A stretch of DNA of 64,000 nt from NCBI GenBank assembly GCA_004026145.2, contig CP034986.1, forward strand, positions 16,044,304 through 16,108,303, written 5' to 3'. A program made the translations under genes and the position numbers. The notes beneath the pieces are model-generated. The model searched no databases, had not been told where the DNA came from, and saw only the letters and a program-made list of their open reading frames with translations. The DNA is from Takifugu bimaculatus. Its lineage: Eukaryota; Chordata; Actinopteri; Tetraodontiformes; Tetraodontidae. Position 1 is the stretch's first letter; each line of letters starts with the position of its first letter. Below are positions 35,130 to 45,324 of this stretch, piece after piece.

Positions 35130-35660
35130 TGCTGATGAAAAATGCCCGAGGCCTTGTAACACAACATGGCTGGTAATTAATAAGTCAGTAAAATGGCAGG
35201 AAAGATTTCTTTCCGCATCATTCCGGCTTTGGAATGTTGCCATGATGCGATTCCAGATTTGTGCGTGTGTTTTTATACAAGCCTCGCGCTAAGTGGGATA
35301 ATAATACACTGACCCCGAGAGGCAAAGTGATTAAATTATAATCAGAGCGGATTAATTAATCTATAATATTTATTCCTATTATGATGAGGGGAGAGGAGGT
35401 GCAGAGCTGAGAAAAGGTTATGTGCGCACGCTCCTCGCTCTTTGTCTGCGTGAAAAGCGACGCTCGGGGGTGGGAGAGGCAACAAGGCCCCCTTGACAGC
35501 GCAGGCAGAAGGTTATTACTGATATCAAACAGCCCCACACGCAATTATCTGTCACAACAAATAATTAAGAGGGCTGATAATGAGGAAATTAACATTTCCA
35601 TTGTGGAGAGGCTTTATTGTCTGCTTGGGTCACTGCAGAGGAGGCTTCCACAGTGACGCG
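35130..35660. promoter_or_regulatory. Strong candidate conserved noncoding element
   Basis: Two AT-rich unique cores. The first (35130-35400) has GGTAATTAATAAGTCAG, GTGATTAAATTATAATCAG, GCGGATTAATTAATC and TATTATGATG. The second (35505-35660) has GGTTATTACTGATATC, GCAATTATCTGTC, AAATAATTAAGAGGGCTG, GAAATTAACATTTCC and GGCTTTATTGTCTG. A TG array follows at 35691. No meaningful frame. The density of TAAT/ATTA cores suggests a homeodomain-responsive enhancer; conservation is inferred. Confidence 0.43.
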
Positions 35661-35687
35661 AATACATTAATTTCCCTCTGCAGGAGC

Positions 35688-35690
<3 letters not shown>

Positions 35691-35733
<43 letters not shown>
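35691..35733. repeat. (TG)21 microsatellite
   Basis: Perfect TG array directly downstream of the candidate regulatory block. Confidence 0.98.
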
Positions 35734-35734
<1 letters not shown>

Positions 35735-36770
35735 TACGTGCATGCATGTGTGCATGATGGAGATGGATGAGCAATATGACTGTGAACAAGTGGAGGCATT
35801 TTTGTGACAACAAACAGCCAAATTGCAACTCTGAATCTGCCCTGTTGTTGTAAAATTAGTGTCATTTTTATCTTCCTGTCTAGTGTGTCCAGTCTAGTAT
35901 GAATCTGGAGTAGGTTGGTTTGTTTGTTTTGATTTATTTTTAGTGAAACATGGCACACTCTCGCCACTCAAAACACATTTTAATTTAATACTTAATTACA
36001 TACTTAATCAGTCTCAGTTAATTTCTTTTTCTGCAGTTTGACATTTACAGCTTGACTATGAGATCTAACGAGGTTCATTGATAAAGATCCTAATGCACAA
36101 AGCTATGGATGTAGCTCATGCAAGTAAAGTGTCCTCCTTCACTTGCAACATGCAACAGAGAAAACTCCCCGATTAAATCACCAATCTAGTCAATTTTCAA
36201 ACTCACTCAAAAGAAACTTTGTCTGTTCAAACTATAAGAAAAAGGGAAATTTTAACAGAAATCAACATGTCCGACATAAAATGACCATGCCCCCCTTTTT
36301 CACTGATTTTTAAAACCTTGGTGTGTTTTCACGAATATTTCCCAGAGAAAACCTCCCAGACTTTCCTTATTACCTGGAATTTGTGCTAAAGAATGCTGAT
36401 TGGTGGAACCCACTTGCAGCGTTCTGTCCCACCCTTCATCTCTCATGTTAAACCCGAAATACAGTTTAAAAAGAAAAGCAAAAGAAGAAAGGCTACAGGA
36501 AGTGGATGCATCACAAGATCCAGGTTCTTTTGAGCATATTTGAGGGAGAAATTAGGCGTGACTTGGGATCGGGTTGACCTACGGTCGCATCTGGTACTCA
36601 TTTTCGGGTTACATATTACCCAATAAAACAAATTGGCTCTTTTAGTTGTTGCTCTTCAGTAGTAGTCTTAGTAAACATTGAGAGGGAAAGATCTGGCTCT
36701 GCGGTTGGATGTGGATGTGTGAGCATTTACTAGATGAATGGGTGGGACCTATGTTTTCATAGGAACTTGA

Positions 36771-36790
36771 CCCCCCCACACACACACACA
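36771..36790. repeat. C7 followed by (CA)n
   Basis: Short C run followed by about seven CA units. Confidence 0.9.
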
Positions 36791-37790
36791 GAAACACAAA
36801 GGCCCCTGGTTGCCATGTGTTTGACTGACACATCTCTGACAGTGTGTGTTCAGCCAAATTTAGGCCTGTGTGTGTGTGAAGGAATATTTCCTGGCTTTTG
36901 AACTCCCTCTGATTGACACAAATGGGTTAGGGACAGGCCCCCCTATAGGTCAAAGCATGTGTATGTATTTCTGTGTGTGCATGTGCGCGTGACAGCTCTT
37001 ATTCCTCCCCAACACCCCCGCAACTCATACTGAGAGTGATTTTTTTTTATTTCCCAACATGTTTAGGAAGAAGCAGTGACACCATATTGTTCCCCCACAA
37101 TGCAGGGCAGACAGGGGGAGCTGGAGGTCGGGGGGCCTGCGGACAAAAGGAGGAGCAATCGCTCACAGTTCATCTTCCTTTGCCTGCCGCGTCTAGACGA
37201 TGGCGTTCGGCGCGGGCCTTGGAAAAGAAAAGAGAAAGATGAAAAGAGAGGAAGGAAGAACCGATTTAGGTGGAGGAGGGGCGGGAGGTGTCCGATGGGC
37301 CTGCGTGGTTTGAGGGGACAGAGGAAACGATCAGGGTCCAAAATGCCCCGAGTCTTCCATCTGTAGTTTAAGGATTGAATACAAGGTATAAAATCTCAGC
37401 GTGCAGCTGACGAAGATGTTTCCTGTTTTGGGGATCACTGCTTAAACAAGATGAGCTGATCCCACCCGTCGCTCCGACACTTCGAGCTTCACGTTGGCTG
37501 TGTTTTCTCCTGCCTTCAGTGCTGCCTTCAGTTGCTAAGTAGGTTGTTTTTGTCAGTCTCGTGATGCGTTCAGTGACACAAGGTTAACCACAGGCTCGAC
37601 GCCGCAAAAGTCTGCACTTAAAAGGGATCCAGGCCGCGGCAGAGACAGGAGGGACTCAACCACGATTTACAGACATGTGAATGTACATGCCGATGCAGCC
37701 CAGCGTTAGTGAATGTACACTGTGTGTGTGAGTGTGTGTGTAGATTCTTGGAGCAGGTGGCAGCAGCGCTGGAGTGGTTGGGGGCGGGGA

Positions 37791-37840
37791 GGTAGTCGAA
37801 CCCGCAGCCTTCACCAAATTCTTATTTTAGCCCTCAACTA
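37791..37840 (-). mobile_element. Possible tRNA-derived SINE head fragment
   Basis: On the minus strand an A-box-like TAGTTGAGGGC (37830-37840) precedes GGGTTCGACTACC (37791-37803), close to the RNA polymerase III B-box consensus. The start-to-start distance is about 38 bp. The upstream and downstream parts match nothing I know, so this is either an old SINE fragment or chance. Confidence 0.22.
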
Positions 37841-37997
37841 ACTAGTACGGTCCAATAAACCTTTCACCTCAAGAGCAGTAAATCAGCAGACAACTGGTGT
37901 GGTTGGCCCTACCACCCACTGTGACACGCCAGCAGGCGGGTGGAAAGCGGGCATGTCAGATGCCACCAGAGAGGAAACTCTAGAGGCCTGCTGACTG

Positions 37998-38009
37998 CCC
38001 CCCCCCCCC
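37998..38009. repeat. C12 homopolymer
   Basis: Run of about 12 C. Confidence 0.93.
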
Positions 38010-38311
38010 AAACATGTCCTCCTCCTACGAATGCAGTGATGGAGAAACATGGGAGGGGGCCCACAGATGCCTCCCATGAGAACGACTCTCTTCATGCCTG
38101 ATTATGTGCAGGCTAACAGGACAGCTTACGTCAGATCTGGCCGTACTTTTCCTAACAAATAACCTGGTTAGTGGCCTCGTACCCAAACCAAAAATTGTTT
38201 TGTTGGAATTCTGAAATTCGGGGTCCTGGTTTGGCATGTTTCTTTTAAACTTCCCACCTCATCTTTTTAGTTCTCTTTTCTCCTGGTTTCCTCATCCTCT
38301 CCTCACATTTA

Positions 38312-38333
38312 CTGTCTGTCTGTCTGTCTGTCT
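38312..38333. repeat. (CTGT)n tetranucleotide repeat
   Basis: About 5.5 CTGT units, followed after four bases by a long C run. Confidence 0.95.
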
Positions 38334-38337
38334 TAGT

Positions 38338-38358
38338 CCCCCCCCCACCCCCCCCCCC
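38338..38358. repeat. C-rich homopolymer tract
   Basis: About 20 C with a single A. Length may be unreliable in the assembly. Confidence 0.93.
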
Positions 38359-38589
38359 TGCTTGGCCCCTCATTTCCATATGAAAGTGAATCTGGGGGTC
38401 TCTCGCTGTCCCCAGAATACACCCTGAGACCGTGCGCAGCACCCATTCAGCTCCCATTTCCTGTCCGACAGGCCGCCGCTGCTGAATCAATCATGTTTTG
38501 GGTTTTTTTTTTTGTTGTTTTGTTTTTGTCTTTGCCCGACTGAAGTTCGGCAGCAGGAAAGGCTTCTCCCCTCGCGCTGTCACACAGGC

Positions 38590-39005
38590 GCAGACACCAT
38601 CTGTCAATAAATGGGACAGCACTCAAAGAAGTGATTCACCTAATTAGCAATCAATTAGCTTGTTACCACCAGCAGTAATTACCTTTTATAGAGCCGGAGA
38701 GGAGTGCAGCTGCTGCCGCTAATAAAACCTGGACCCTCCTCCACACCTAACAAGCCTTGTCTGAGAGAGAGTTATAGGCCGGAGCAGACGCCACTTGGTG
38801 TGTGTGTGTGTGTAAGGGGAAAGTGTGCATGAGCAGCCACAGAGGGGAGGGGAGCAGGATAGCAAACACGCTCCCCAAGGGTCCCCTTCGCTTCTCCTTT
38901 TCTAGTGGGCTTAAATCCCGTTTTAATGAATATAGGGTCAAGCTAAATGGGAAATCCATCATGGCAATAAAAGCAGGGGGCTTCATCTGCAGCCAGAGAG
39001 GTTTG
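38590..39005. promoter_or_regulatory. Candidate conserved noncoding block
   Basis: The first core has CCATCTGTCAATAAATGGG (carrying CTGTCAATAA, a near PBX-MEIS site, at 38601-38610), CACCTAATTAGCAATC, AATTAGCTTG and GCAGTAATTACC. The second core, after a short GT array, has TTTAATGAATATAGGG and CATGGCAATAAAAGC. The block is unique and repeat-poor with no frame of interest. Confidence 0.38.
38798..38813. repeat. Short (GT)8 microsatellite
   Basis: Eight GT units splitting the candidate regulatory block. Confidence 0.9.
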
Positions 39006-39659
39006 GCAGCACAGAACAACCGTACGGATCCGTCCTCACTCGTTTAGTTTGTGAGGACGCTGGCAGCCTGTGCAGAAATATCTCAACAACTTTTGGCTGG
39101 AGGTTCAGGAAATGTCGTGATCCCTAGAGGATGAGCCGGGGACTGGATTTTCCATAAGCTGCATACGAGTGTTCACGATTGTGCTTCGAACTGATGGCTA
39201 TTCGAAACATTCTCAGAGAACATTTGTGGTCCCAAGAGGTTTAATCTCCCAGATTCTGTAACAGCGACTGAACTGCGTGATGCGCTAATTAGCTGAGGTT
39301 AGAATTTACACACATTAAGCTTGAAGGAGAAGATGGTAAATGTCAGGTAATCATCTGGCCTTTATAGAAGACGGACAAGAATAGATGAAGTAATGTTTCT
39401 CATATTTTCTCATGGAAAGTTCGTGCACGTCATAAGTGCATGTGCTGACTTGTCAGCAACATTTTTATCTTAATGAAATCAATGCTTTGCAAGAATGTGG
39501 TATCCATGGCTACACAGATGATTCAACATTGAATACTCCAAAAGCAAAAGCTATCTCTCGCTTCTTGAAGCATCCAGGACACATCTTCATAGGAAATTCA
39601 TCTTCTCTAATCCTCCTCGCCCTGCACCTTGTGCTACTTTCACCATTTATAAAATGCAT

Positions 39660-40310
39660 TCTTTGAATCCTTTAATCCCAAATGCAGCAGTTTATCCGCA
39701 AAAGCAATGAGCAAATAAATCAGTTTTCTCCCATCTTTTCTCCAGCAGCTCTGTGACCCCCAAATACCTACTTGCAGCGCCCCCCTCCCCTGTTTACTTG
39801 TAGCACCATGAGGGCTAACAATGGCCCAAAGTGACAACCAAGGTTAATCCTATATGTTGCCATTATGCGGGGTCAAGCTTTCCTCGCCGTATATTCAGTG
39901 TGTCATTAATTTCCAGCCTGCTGTGGCATGAGCAGGCTACCGCGGCTGAGGTCCCTCAGCACGCACACACAAATGTGCGCCTGCAGACGGCTACACGCGC
40001 AATGACTCGCTACATTAGCTAAATGGCCGGAGCTCCGTCTCTCTCTTTTTCTCTCTCTAATTAGACGGGTCTAGGATCGTGTAGCCTATTCATCATCCTG
40101 CTTGTTCCAATCTAGCTCTTCTTTTATCAGAGCCCCTTTTGCAGGCCCAAGTCGTCAGAGGTGACATAAATCACCTGTCAGCATTGGTCCCTGGGCTCCC
40201 ATAATGCTCTATTAGCGGTTCCACCAGCATTATTGATACAAGGACCAGGTATCTGGGCCGAGACCTTTGCTGTTCAAGAGCATTAGACTATTGTAGTTAA
40301 AAACCTGCCT
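39660..40310. promoter_or_regulatory. Strong candidate conserved noncoding element
   Basis: About 650 bp of unique sequence. It contains CCTTTAATCCC, GTGTGTCATTAATTTCC, CTCTAATTAGACGGG, TCTTTTATCAGAGCCCC, GACATAAATCACCTGTCAG, CCATAATGCTCTATTAGCGG and CAGCATTATTGATAC. It is less AT-rich than the other blocks and has long stretches without any low-complexity sequence, which is what deeply conserved vertebrate CNEs look like. A short pyrimidine-rich TCTCTC patch sits at 40037-40058. No reading frame of note; conservation is inferred. Confidence 0.45.
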
Positions 40311-40314
40311 ATAT

Positions 40315-41280
40315 GAAAGAATTCTGTGTTCTAACAGGGTTGCTGGATCTTTTAAGCAATCTTGGGTAATTTTGGAGCTAAGCTGCAGGCCACATCTGTC
40401 TCTGAGTGCATCAGGTTTGGGTGTGTCTCACCAGTTGGAGACGATCTGGTTCTCCCAGGACAGCGAGGCGCAGACAGTGTGTGAGGGAAATGGCAGCAGA
40501 GTCTGCACTTGGAAAAGGAAGCGTGCCCGACTAAAGCTTGGTTCACAGAAGGAAGGAGGAGTTTCAGCATGTGGACCCATCATGTGATCAAATTCAGCTT
40601 AAAATGTAATTGAAAAAAAAAAGCAGACAAACAAATAAGCTGTGTGATGAAAATGCAAGTGTTAGGTATTTAATATCATGTGTGTTGTCAGCACAACAGT
40701 GCTTTAAAAGGGATTTAAAGTATTTTGGGGGCTTTAAATGTGCTGTTTTCCACTTATTTTCAAGGTTAATTTCTAAGGTTTAAAAAACATGTAATTTTGT
40801 GATATGGAGAATAATTATTGTTCTTGGGTTAGATTTTCCTGTATTTCAAGGTTTTTCACCTGCCTTTGGCTTCGACAACTTTTAAAAAGAAAGGCAAGAA
40901 AAGACTTGACCTTTGGTGAATTCCAGACCATCTCTGCCCTTTTGAAATGAGAGAAGCTGCAGGTTAAAACCTCACTAGAGTGGAACCAATAATGACTAAT
41001 GATCAGAACCATTCCAGAACTATCTTTTTTCTGGTATATTGTCTCAAATGTTTGATCCAACCTTTTTCGGTTTGGCAGCATCTCCGTTCATTTCCTGTTT
41101 TTTTTTATGCTTCCTGTCTGATGTCTGCTATAACAATTATTCCATTGATATCAAATCGGGCCCAGATTGACAGCTGACCTGGCTCTCAGGTGGACGCGGA
41201 GACCTTGAAGCACGGATGGAACACACGGAGCCGGTGTCAGATGGAGATCCCCTACATGGAGCTGTTTTAGGGTCAGGAGC
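40315..41280. other. Non-genic stretch, no gene seen
   Basis: Unique, mostly AT-rich sequence. It holds AGATTGACAGC, a near PBX-MEIS match, with ATTGACAG at 41166-41173. Confidence 0.45.
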
Positions 41281-41287
41281 AATATTT

Positions 41288-41318
41288 GGCAGGTGGTTTT
41301 AATGTTGTGGTCCATCAT
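41288..41318. mobile_element. End fragment of a common teleost DNA transposon
   Basis: GGCAGGTGGTTTTAATGTTG continues as TGG and then diverges. From memory this string is the terminal sequence of a DNA transposon family that is frequent in teleost genomes, where it continues into GCTGATC. Only about 25-30 bp are recognisable and the other end was not found nearby. The superfamily is not determined. Confidence 0.5.
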
Positions 41319-41319
41319 C

Positions 41320-42560
41320 ATTGTGTTAAACCAGAGGAGCCCAAATGTTTTTGCCAGCTGAGCCCCCCCCCACCAAAATCCTTCGACATCAGAACCTTAA
41401 AGTGTCCTTGTGCATATGGCAGGTTCATTACACAGTTCAGATATAAAAGGCCTTCTCAGTATATTTTGGTCACTTCACTCATGTCATCTCGTGGGAGAAG
41501 GCAGCCGGCATGAAGAAGTATTTAACCTCCCGCAAAAACCCTGAGAAACTCCAAAAAAGAGCAGAGGAAGATGCTCTTGCTATCTCTTCATGAGAAAGCC
41601 GACCTCTCAGCCTCAACATCTGCAGACGTTCCCTCAGGTCTGATCAGAAGAGACAGGATGTGACCTCATACGTGACCCCGCGACTCGAGGAAGTGCTTCA
41701 GAAGTAAACGAGAGTTCATCGAGGAAAGACTTTGCACGAGAGATGCAAGAGGTTACAGTCGGGGCTCGTATGGAATCGATGCGCTGATTTTTGTTTTGGT
41801 TTTACAGTGGACATGTGTCAAATAAACGGGCGAACGCCGGCTTTGTTTGTTCTGCGCAGCTGTTGGGGAAGGCGATGGGTTCCGCCGAGGAGCACTTTAT
41901 ATAATCTCCCTGTAAAGCCGAGGTGGAGCCCTTCAGTGTGGGATCAGAGGGAGCATTTGTTCCTCTTGAGCCCTTTAGAGGGTAAAGCTACTCTGAAATC
42001 CATATAGCATGACCAAACAACGCTCAAGAGGTCCGGAAGAAGCTCGTTTTTACTGACGTCTGTGTGTTAAATTAGTTTTCTGTGTTGAAGCTAAACTTAA
42101 AACATCACGATTCCCATTCTGCCACCCGTCTTTCTGCCGGCGAGCCTTTCTTCATGCGTAGTCCCCCCCCCCATCAGCGTCCTGCTCTCACCACTGTTTG
42201 TCTGGTCACACATGGCGGCGCCGGCGTGTATTTGTATTTCCTGTGTGCGTGTTTGTCGCTGCTGCCAACCAGCCAAGACAAAGAGGACCCACGAGGGATT
42301 GACTGGAGGCGCCGGAGAAGACGCTCGCACGCAGGTAGATGGAGGAAGAAAGAAGAGAGGGATGAAAAGAAGGAAGGAGAAGCGCTAGCCGTCAGTTTCT
42401 GGTCGGCAGCCAAGTGCACAGAGCGGTCCAATGGGAGCGCACGGGCTGTACACCTGTTCAAACCAGCTGGCCGCCGCCTCACCTCGGACACGCCCCCACG
42501 AGGCGGCGGAGAGTCTGCAGGAGACGGGTAGAACTGCTGCAGGCAGGGAGCAGGAGAGGA
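41320..42560. other. Non-genic stretch with a CpG-richer patch
   Basis: No gene recognised. A C10 run lies at 42163-42172, and the stretch 42205-42520 is CpG-richer (GGCGGCGCCGGCG) with several overlapping short frames on both strands. Confidence 0.45.
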
Positions 42561-42581
42561 GAAGCAGGTAGAACAATGAGA

Positions 42582-42636
42582 AGAATAGAATAGAATAGAA
42601 TAGAATAGAATAGAATAGAATAGAATAGAATAGAAT
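42582..42636. repeat. (AGAAT)11 pentanucleotide repeat
   Basis: Eleven perfect AGAAT units. On the minus strand this reads TTCTA/TATTC. In teleosts this pentanucleotide is often the 3' tail of a dispersed repeat, and the downstream sequence fits that (next entry). Confidence 0.98.
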
Positions 42637-42945
42637 CTGCACACAGTGAGATAAATGTACAGGAGCTGCAGTGCATTTACTATATGTGATTATAAATAAT
42701 AATAAAAGAATGAATATGTACTCACAAGACAGAAGGCAAAGATAAGAGTGCAAAAATGAAAGCTAAAAATATATGAATAAACCAGCTATTTACCTGTCCC
42801 AGACTAATAACGCGCACTTCTGTTGCACAACAGATTTGTATTGTTGCACAAATGGATATTGACAGTTCTAACAGATGATGTCAGCTGTTACTCTGTTAGG
42901 GAGTCTGGTGGTCCGTGGGTAAAAACTGTCTCACATCTCAGAGAT
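42637..42945. mobile_element. Degenerate LINE-associated teleost repeat next to AGAAT tail
   Basis: Beyond the pentanucleotide array lie TGTTGCACAACAG, TTGTTGCACAAATGGATATT and GGTCCGTGGGTAAAAACTGT in that order. From memory these resemble a dispersed fish repeat with TTGCACA.. motifs and a TG(T/G)GGG.AAAAACTGT module, often found beside TAGAA pentamers. The copy is diverged and I could not delimit its far end. The family name is not assigned. Confidence 0.45.
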
Positions 42946-43029
42946 GAAGAATCAAACAAAAGTAATTTTTTTTTTTAATAAAAAAAGGCTGATGCTTTCT
43001 GTCACAGGAAGAGGGTTTTATTGCTTCCT

Positions 43030-43345
43030 CACTCGCCACCTTTGCCGTGGGCTGTATTCTGTAAAACCAGCACTTTTAATCAGATTATTTTCATTTAAAT
43101 GGGCCATAAATGGAGAGAAAATAATCGTTTCTCTGCATTCAGAAGGTTTTCAAATCAGTAAATGAAAATGAAAAGAACTGACGCCACATTTACAAGTGAA
43201 TGAATGAATGGACACCCCCCACCCCCACCCGCTGGCCCCCTTTGGGCTCCACAGATGTGCGCGTGCCCACCGGTGATAAACGCCAAACTAATTGAGGCGA
43301 TACAACAGTGACCGCATTAAAAGGCCTAAATGGCATTTACATGGT
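43030..43345. promoter_or_regulatory. Candidate conserved noncoding element
   Basis: AT-rich unique block with CAGATTATTTTCATTTAAAT, GGGCCATAAATGGAG, AAAATAATCGTTTC and AATCAGTAAATGAAAATG, then, after a C-rich patch at 43216-43240, AAACTAATTGAGGCG, GGCATTTACATGG and TGTAATTACAGCC. No frame of note. It lies 340 bp from the longest microsatellite. Confidence 0.38.
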
Positions 43346-43680
43346 GTAATTACAGCCAGCTCGCCCGCTCTTTGTGTGGGCGGCCACCGGGGTCCTGTTG
43401 GGAGACCACTGCTGGACTTGGCGGGGAAACGATGGGGGGGAAAGGTGTCGTGTTCACGGCTGACTGAGTGGCACACGGTGTGTTTTCAGCTCTCCCGCTC
43501 TTCCATCTCAAAGATTCCAGACCGTGGCCTGTCTGCATCTGACTGACTCGGGCCGCTGAAAATGGCGCCCGGCTTCCCTCCTCGCAGGGATGATGATGTT
43601 CATGACAGCGAAGATCACGCTCAGGGAGACGTGACACCCTGCAAATGTAAATCTCAGCAGATTAGATGTCTGTAAACTGC

Positions 43681-43683
<3 letters not shown>

Positions 43684-43772
<89 letters not shown>
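43684..43772. repeat. (TG)44 microsatellite, longest in the window
   Basis: Uninterrupted TG array of about 89 bp. Its purity and length suggest a young, highly variable locus with strong Z-DNA potential. It yields long Val-Cys and Thr-His shadow frames. Confidence 0.98.
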
Positions 43773-43775
<3 letters not shown>

Positions 43776-43779
43776 CAGA

Positions 43780-44652
43780 CGATTGAGGTGCTGGTCCTGT
43801 CCAGCCTCCTCCTCTTCATAGGAACCAAAACTCTCCGCTTGACATTTTTACAGCTGTTATTTAGCTGCAGCAGGAGTCAGACAGGAAGAGAAGTTTCTCC
43901 TGTCACACTAGAAGATCTTTTTTCCCCCCCAAAATGTCTACTTGTGGATTAAATTACTCCTTGATGTTTGCTAGCCAGCTCATATTTAACAGCAGTAATT
44001 TTCTCGAGTCGAATCATTTAGGTTACAATAGCAAATTCGTCGGATCTTATTCCAGTTGGCCAAACATTTTCCAGCTAAATTTGAAGAGAAAGGGTTCCGA
44101 AAAATGCCGCTGACGCCGTTCTTTGTGCGCGTATACCACCTTCTTATTAGCAGCTTCATATGTTAGTCCAAGAATGTGTGAAGGCAAAGTTTCCTGTTCC
44201 CAATGTGACCAAACGCAGTGTTTGCCCCAGATTTGCCAGATCACAGCTGACACCAGCAGCAGCCGTCATCTCCTCCCTGATTGTGTTTTAGAGGATTAAG
44301 CTAAGGTGACGGTGTTGATCAGTGATGCGTGATATCTTAGTTCCTTTCCTGCTCACTATCTGCGTACACATTTAGGCATGTGATGCCAATGGCTATCTTT
44401 GATTGACAGGAGACTCCCCAACAGGCTCCGCCCACCAGGTGTTGCAGTATAAGTTAAACAAACATCAATTTGCAGCCATTCGCCGTGCTTTTTTTTCACC
44501 TGCTGGAAAAAAAGGACCGCGTGTATGCATGTGTGTGCGTGTGTGAGGAATGAATGCACACATGTATGCTAATATGGCTTTGCACCAATGGTTTTGTGCA
44601 TCTAGGTGCGTATTTTCAGGCTTGTCTGTGTGCTCCAGTGTGAACATGCAGC

Positions 44653-44655
<3 letters not shown>
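43780..44655. other. Non-genic stretch, no gene seen
   Basis: Unique sequence containing an exact TGATTGACAG at 44400-44409 followed by CTCCGCCCACC. Confidence 0.45.

Positions 44656-44656
<1 letters not shown>

Positions 44657-44694
<38 letters not shown>
44657..44694. repeat. (GT)19 microsatellite
   Basis: Perfect GT array of 19 units. Confidence 0.98.
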
Positions 44695-44695
<1 letters not shown>

Positions 44696-44734
44696 AGCAT
44701 CATTGCTCCATCTCCCACGGCGGCTCCTGGAAGC

Positions 44735-45320
44735 TGACAACTGGATAATAGCTTTTTACTTTTCCAGAGCAGGGCTCCGGAGAGAACTAATATGATTATA
44801 AATCATTATTCAAATAGAAAGGTGAAGCGCAGCGCTCAGGATTGTAAGAGAGCATGATAATAGCATCATTACCTTTTATTTATAATTCTCATTTTTCCCC
44901 CTTTCACTCGTTCTGGTGAGTGTAGGTGTAAATGCATCACAGGCTCCAGGAGGAGAGGACAGGGAGGAAAAGATGAAGCGATTTGAAAGGGTGAACATCT
45001 ATAATTGGAGTCAGGACTTTCTCCTTTTTGTTTGAGACGGTTAAACCAATTTATCTATTATTTTAATTAAATCCACAGCTGGTTTAACGATGGATTAATA
45101 ACAATCTTGTGAATTATTGTCCTGGAAGTCCTGACAAACATGTGTAATAAGATGCATTTATCATCACCTCCTCTGGGTTTCATTCAGAGCTTCGGTATTT
45201 TACTGCTTTGACCATGAAAACAGGTGTGAACCAGAATTATCACCCCCTGAACGGTGAAATTGCATTTTTAACAGTCCGATTAAGAGCCGGCCACCTGGAA
45301 TCAATGTCAGAAAGTCTTTT
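44735..45320. promoter_or_regulatory. Strong candidate conserved noncoding element
   Basis: Nearly 600 bp of unique AT-rich sequence: GGATAATAGCTTTTTAC, CTAATATGATTATAAATC, ATGATAATAGCATCATTACC, TTTATTTATAATTCTC, TTTTAATTAAATCC, GATGGATTAATAACAATC, TGAATTATTGTCC, GATGCATTTATCATC and GAAATTGCATTTTTAAC. Homeodomain-type cores recur about every 40-60 bp and there is no repeat inside. No open frame of note. A GT array precedes it by 40 bp. Confidence 0.43.
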
Positions 45321-45324
45321 TTAT

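Larger units (their letters stand above)
35740..38300. other. Non-genic stretch, no gene seen
   Basis: Mixed sequence with a short CA run at 36771-36790, a purine-rich CpG-containing patch at 37100-37330, a C12 run at 37998-38009, and a weak tRNA-like A/B box pair on the minus strand at 37791-37840. No exon recognised. Confidence 0.5.

Noticed and set aside
39436..39666. Plus-strand peptide with GYTDDSTLNT, resembling a reverse-transcriptase YADD box
   Set aside because: The second motif residue is Thr instead of the usual Ala, and nothing upstream or downstream resembles a reverse transcriptase, so coincidence is more likely.
43508..43952. Long Thr-His and Val-Cys frames
   Set aside because: Translations of the (TG)44 array; the same applies to similar frames at most other dinucleotide arrays.
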